A stretch of DNA of 6,693 nucleotides, taken from positions 1-6,693 of the forward strand of contig JAITXS010000086.1 of the NCBI GenBank assembly GCA_031284645.1. Reading direction: 5' to 3'. How positions within the stretch are numbered: position 1 is the stretch's first letter; every line of letters starts with the position of its first letter. The position numbers and the translations under genes were made by a program. Below, in pieces: positions 6,330 through 6,693 of the stretch. Below the pieces are notes generated by a model. That model saw only the letters and a program-made list of their open reading frames with translations, did not search any database and was not told the origin of the DNA. The DNA comes from Spirochaetaceae bacterium (GTDB lineage Bacteria > Spirochaetota > Spirochaetia > Treponematales > Breznakiellaceae).

Positions 6330-6418
6330 CCCAATACCCAATACCCAATACCCAATACCCAATACCCAATACCCAATACCCAATACCCAATACCCAATAC
6401 CCAATACCCAATACCCAA
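6330..6418 (+). repeat. CCCAATA heptanucleotide array, 12 perfect copies
   Basis: Twelve identical tandem CCCAATA units occupy 6330-6413, followed by a partial unit (CCCAA to 6418). Seven is not divisible by three, so every plus frame gives the same heptapeptide cycle (YPIPNTQ) and every minus frame gives GIGYWVL, with no stops. The minus strand reads GGGTATT, a run of at least twelve GGG tracts with 4-base loops, i.e. G-quadruplex-prone and telomere-like in composition. Confidence 0.97.
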
Positions 6419-6421
6419 ATT

Positions 6422-6449
6422 ATTATTTAAGCGAAAAGAAGTTTGTCAA
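6422..6449 (-). promoter_or_regulatory. Promoter-like site reading into the heptamer array
   Basis: Minus-strand TTGACA (6444-6449), 16-base spacer, AATAAT (6422-6427, five of six). Transcription would start at about 6414 and immediately enter the G-rich strand of the array. The similarity is good, but AT-rich sequence makes chance matches likely. Confidence 0.35.
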
Positions 6450-6493
6450 GCCCCCTTTGGGGAAAATCAGCAAGTTCAATATAAAAACTCAAG

Positions 6494-6548
6494 AAACAGA
6501 AAGCGCACACCATGCGGAGTCTCTCCGTACGGTGTGCGCTTTCTGTTT
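6494..6548. terminator. Very long near-perfect hairpin, possible terminator
   Basis: Eighteen perfectly paired outer bases (6494-6511 with 6531-6548) continue through one A-C mismatch and seven further pairs (one G-U) to a 3-base loop, giving a 26-position stem. On the plus strand the stem ends in TTTT, so it could stop transcripts crossing the heptamer array, but it is much longer than a usual terminator. A palindromic repeat element (REP/MITE-like) is the main alternative. Confidence 0.6.
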
Positions 6549-6563
6549 TACCAAAGACACAGC

Positions 6564-6693
6564 GAAGCAAGGGGCAGGAGAGTTTGGGATGGTACAGGCT
6601 TTCTGGTAAAGTCTATACCCCGAAGCAAGGGTCTAGGGTAGTTGGGTAGAGGGTAGGGGATTACTGGTAAAACTAAACCCTATAACCCTCTAC
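6564..6693. repeat. Short direct and inverted repeats with G-run cluster at window edge
   Basis: GAAGCAAGGG occurs at 6564-6573 and 6622-6631; CTGGTAAA at 6603-6610 and 6664-6671. An 11-base hairpin with one mismatch has arms 6591-6601 and 6609-6619. Five G runs lie at 6629-6659 with loops of 2-5 bases. GTAGAGGGT (6646-6654) is the exact inverse complement of ACCCTCTAC (6685-6693), the last nine bases of the window, so the structure may continue beyond it. Confidence 0.7.

Larger units (their letters stand above)
6091..6693. other. Gene-poor, repeat-rich intergenic segment
   Basis: About 600 bases with no convincing gene. In order it holds the trnT promoter, a divergent plus-strand promoter-like site, a weak 68-codon frame from 6224, twelve CCCAATA units, a minus-strand promoter-like site, a long hairpin, a smaller hairpin, paired short direct repeats and a G-run cluster reaching the window edge. 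Open frames through 6209-6641 exist only because the 7-base repeat has no stop in any frame. Confidence 0.75.

Noticed and set aside
6178..6418. Two minus-strand frames rich in GIGYWVL repeats
   Set aside because: They start inside the heptamer array and exist because the repeat has no stops; no conserved sequence follows.
6330..6418. CRISPR array
   Set aside because: The units are contiguous 7-base repeats with no spacers, and no cas genes are present.
6224..6430. Plus-strand 68-codon frame starting MRKRVRDIISESV and ending in a YPIPNTQ repeat
   Set aside because: No ribosome site, no recognised domain, and about half the frame is the 7-base repeat that is open in every frame. Kept only as a possible leaderless product in the findings.
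6312..6641. Plus-strand 109-codon frame crossing the array and the long hairpin
   Set aside because: Produced by the repeat plus the palindrome; no ribosome site or family resemblance.

Overview
The window looks like bacterial chromosome with moderate-to-low G+C. My best guess is a spirochaete of the Treponema type. The reasons are the gene set (a one-domain PTS dihydroxyacetone kinase, a biotin ECF transporter, a TylF-like methyltransferase), a TTG-started rpmG and tRNA genes without an encoded CCA. This is inference from gene content, not proof.

Layout. (1) 1-1515, plus strand: two adjacent methyltransferase genes, a TylF-like enzyme and a class I SAM methyltransferase. They are visibly more AT-rich than the rest and probably form the tail of a glycan or secondary-metabolite modification cluster that begins outside the window. 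The first carries a CCCCA pentanucleotide tract near its 5' end. (2) 1517-5602, minus strand: one compact six-gene operon read right to left, dhaK-dhaL-dhaM-bioY-ecfA(bioM)-ecfT(bioN). Neighbouring genes overlap by 1 to 14 bases or are separated by only 5. It encodes a complete phosphoenolpyruvate-dependent dihydroxyacetone kinase and a complete biotin ECF transporter. Its stop codon lies one base from that of the convergent methyltransferase gene. (3) 5656-6090, minus strand: tRNA-Trp(CCA), rpmG (ribosomal protein L33, 58 residues, TTG start) and tRNA-Thr(GGT). In transcription order this is trnT-rpmG-trnW, with a good sigma-70-type promoter just upstream. In many bacteria secE-nusG follows this cluster; here the dha operon follows. 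(4) 6091-6693: about 600 bases without a convincing gene, dense in structure. It has divergent promoter-like sites with an identical 11-base core, twelve perfect copies of CCCAATA, a very long hairpin, a second hairpin, short direct repeats and G-run clusters.

How the genes work together. DhaM takes phosphate from the PTS protein HPr and passes it to ADP held on DhaL. DhaK binds dihydroxyacetone covalently and receives the phosphate, giving dihydroxyacetone phosphate for glycolysis. BioY binds biotin, and the ecfT/ecfA products supply the energising module. Housekeeping translation genes sit directly upstream, and I see no terminator between trnW and dhaK, so read-through is possible.

I did not find an obvious new defence or mobile system. 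The most unusual items are the repeat-tuned methyltransferase gene, the dha-biotin operon fusion at the rpmG-trnW locus, the L33 with a broken zinc ligand set, and the repeat-rich 6.1-6.7 kb segment.
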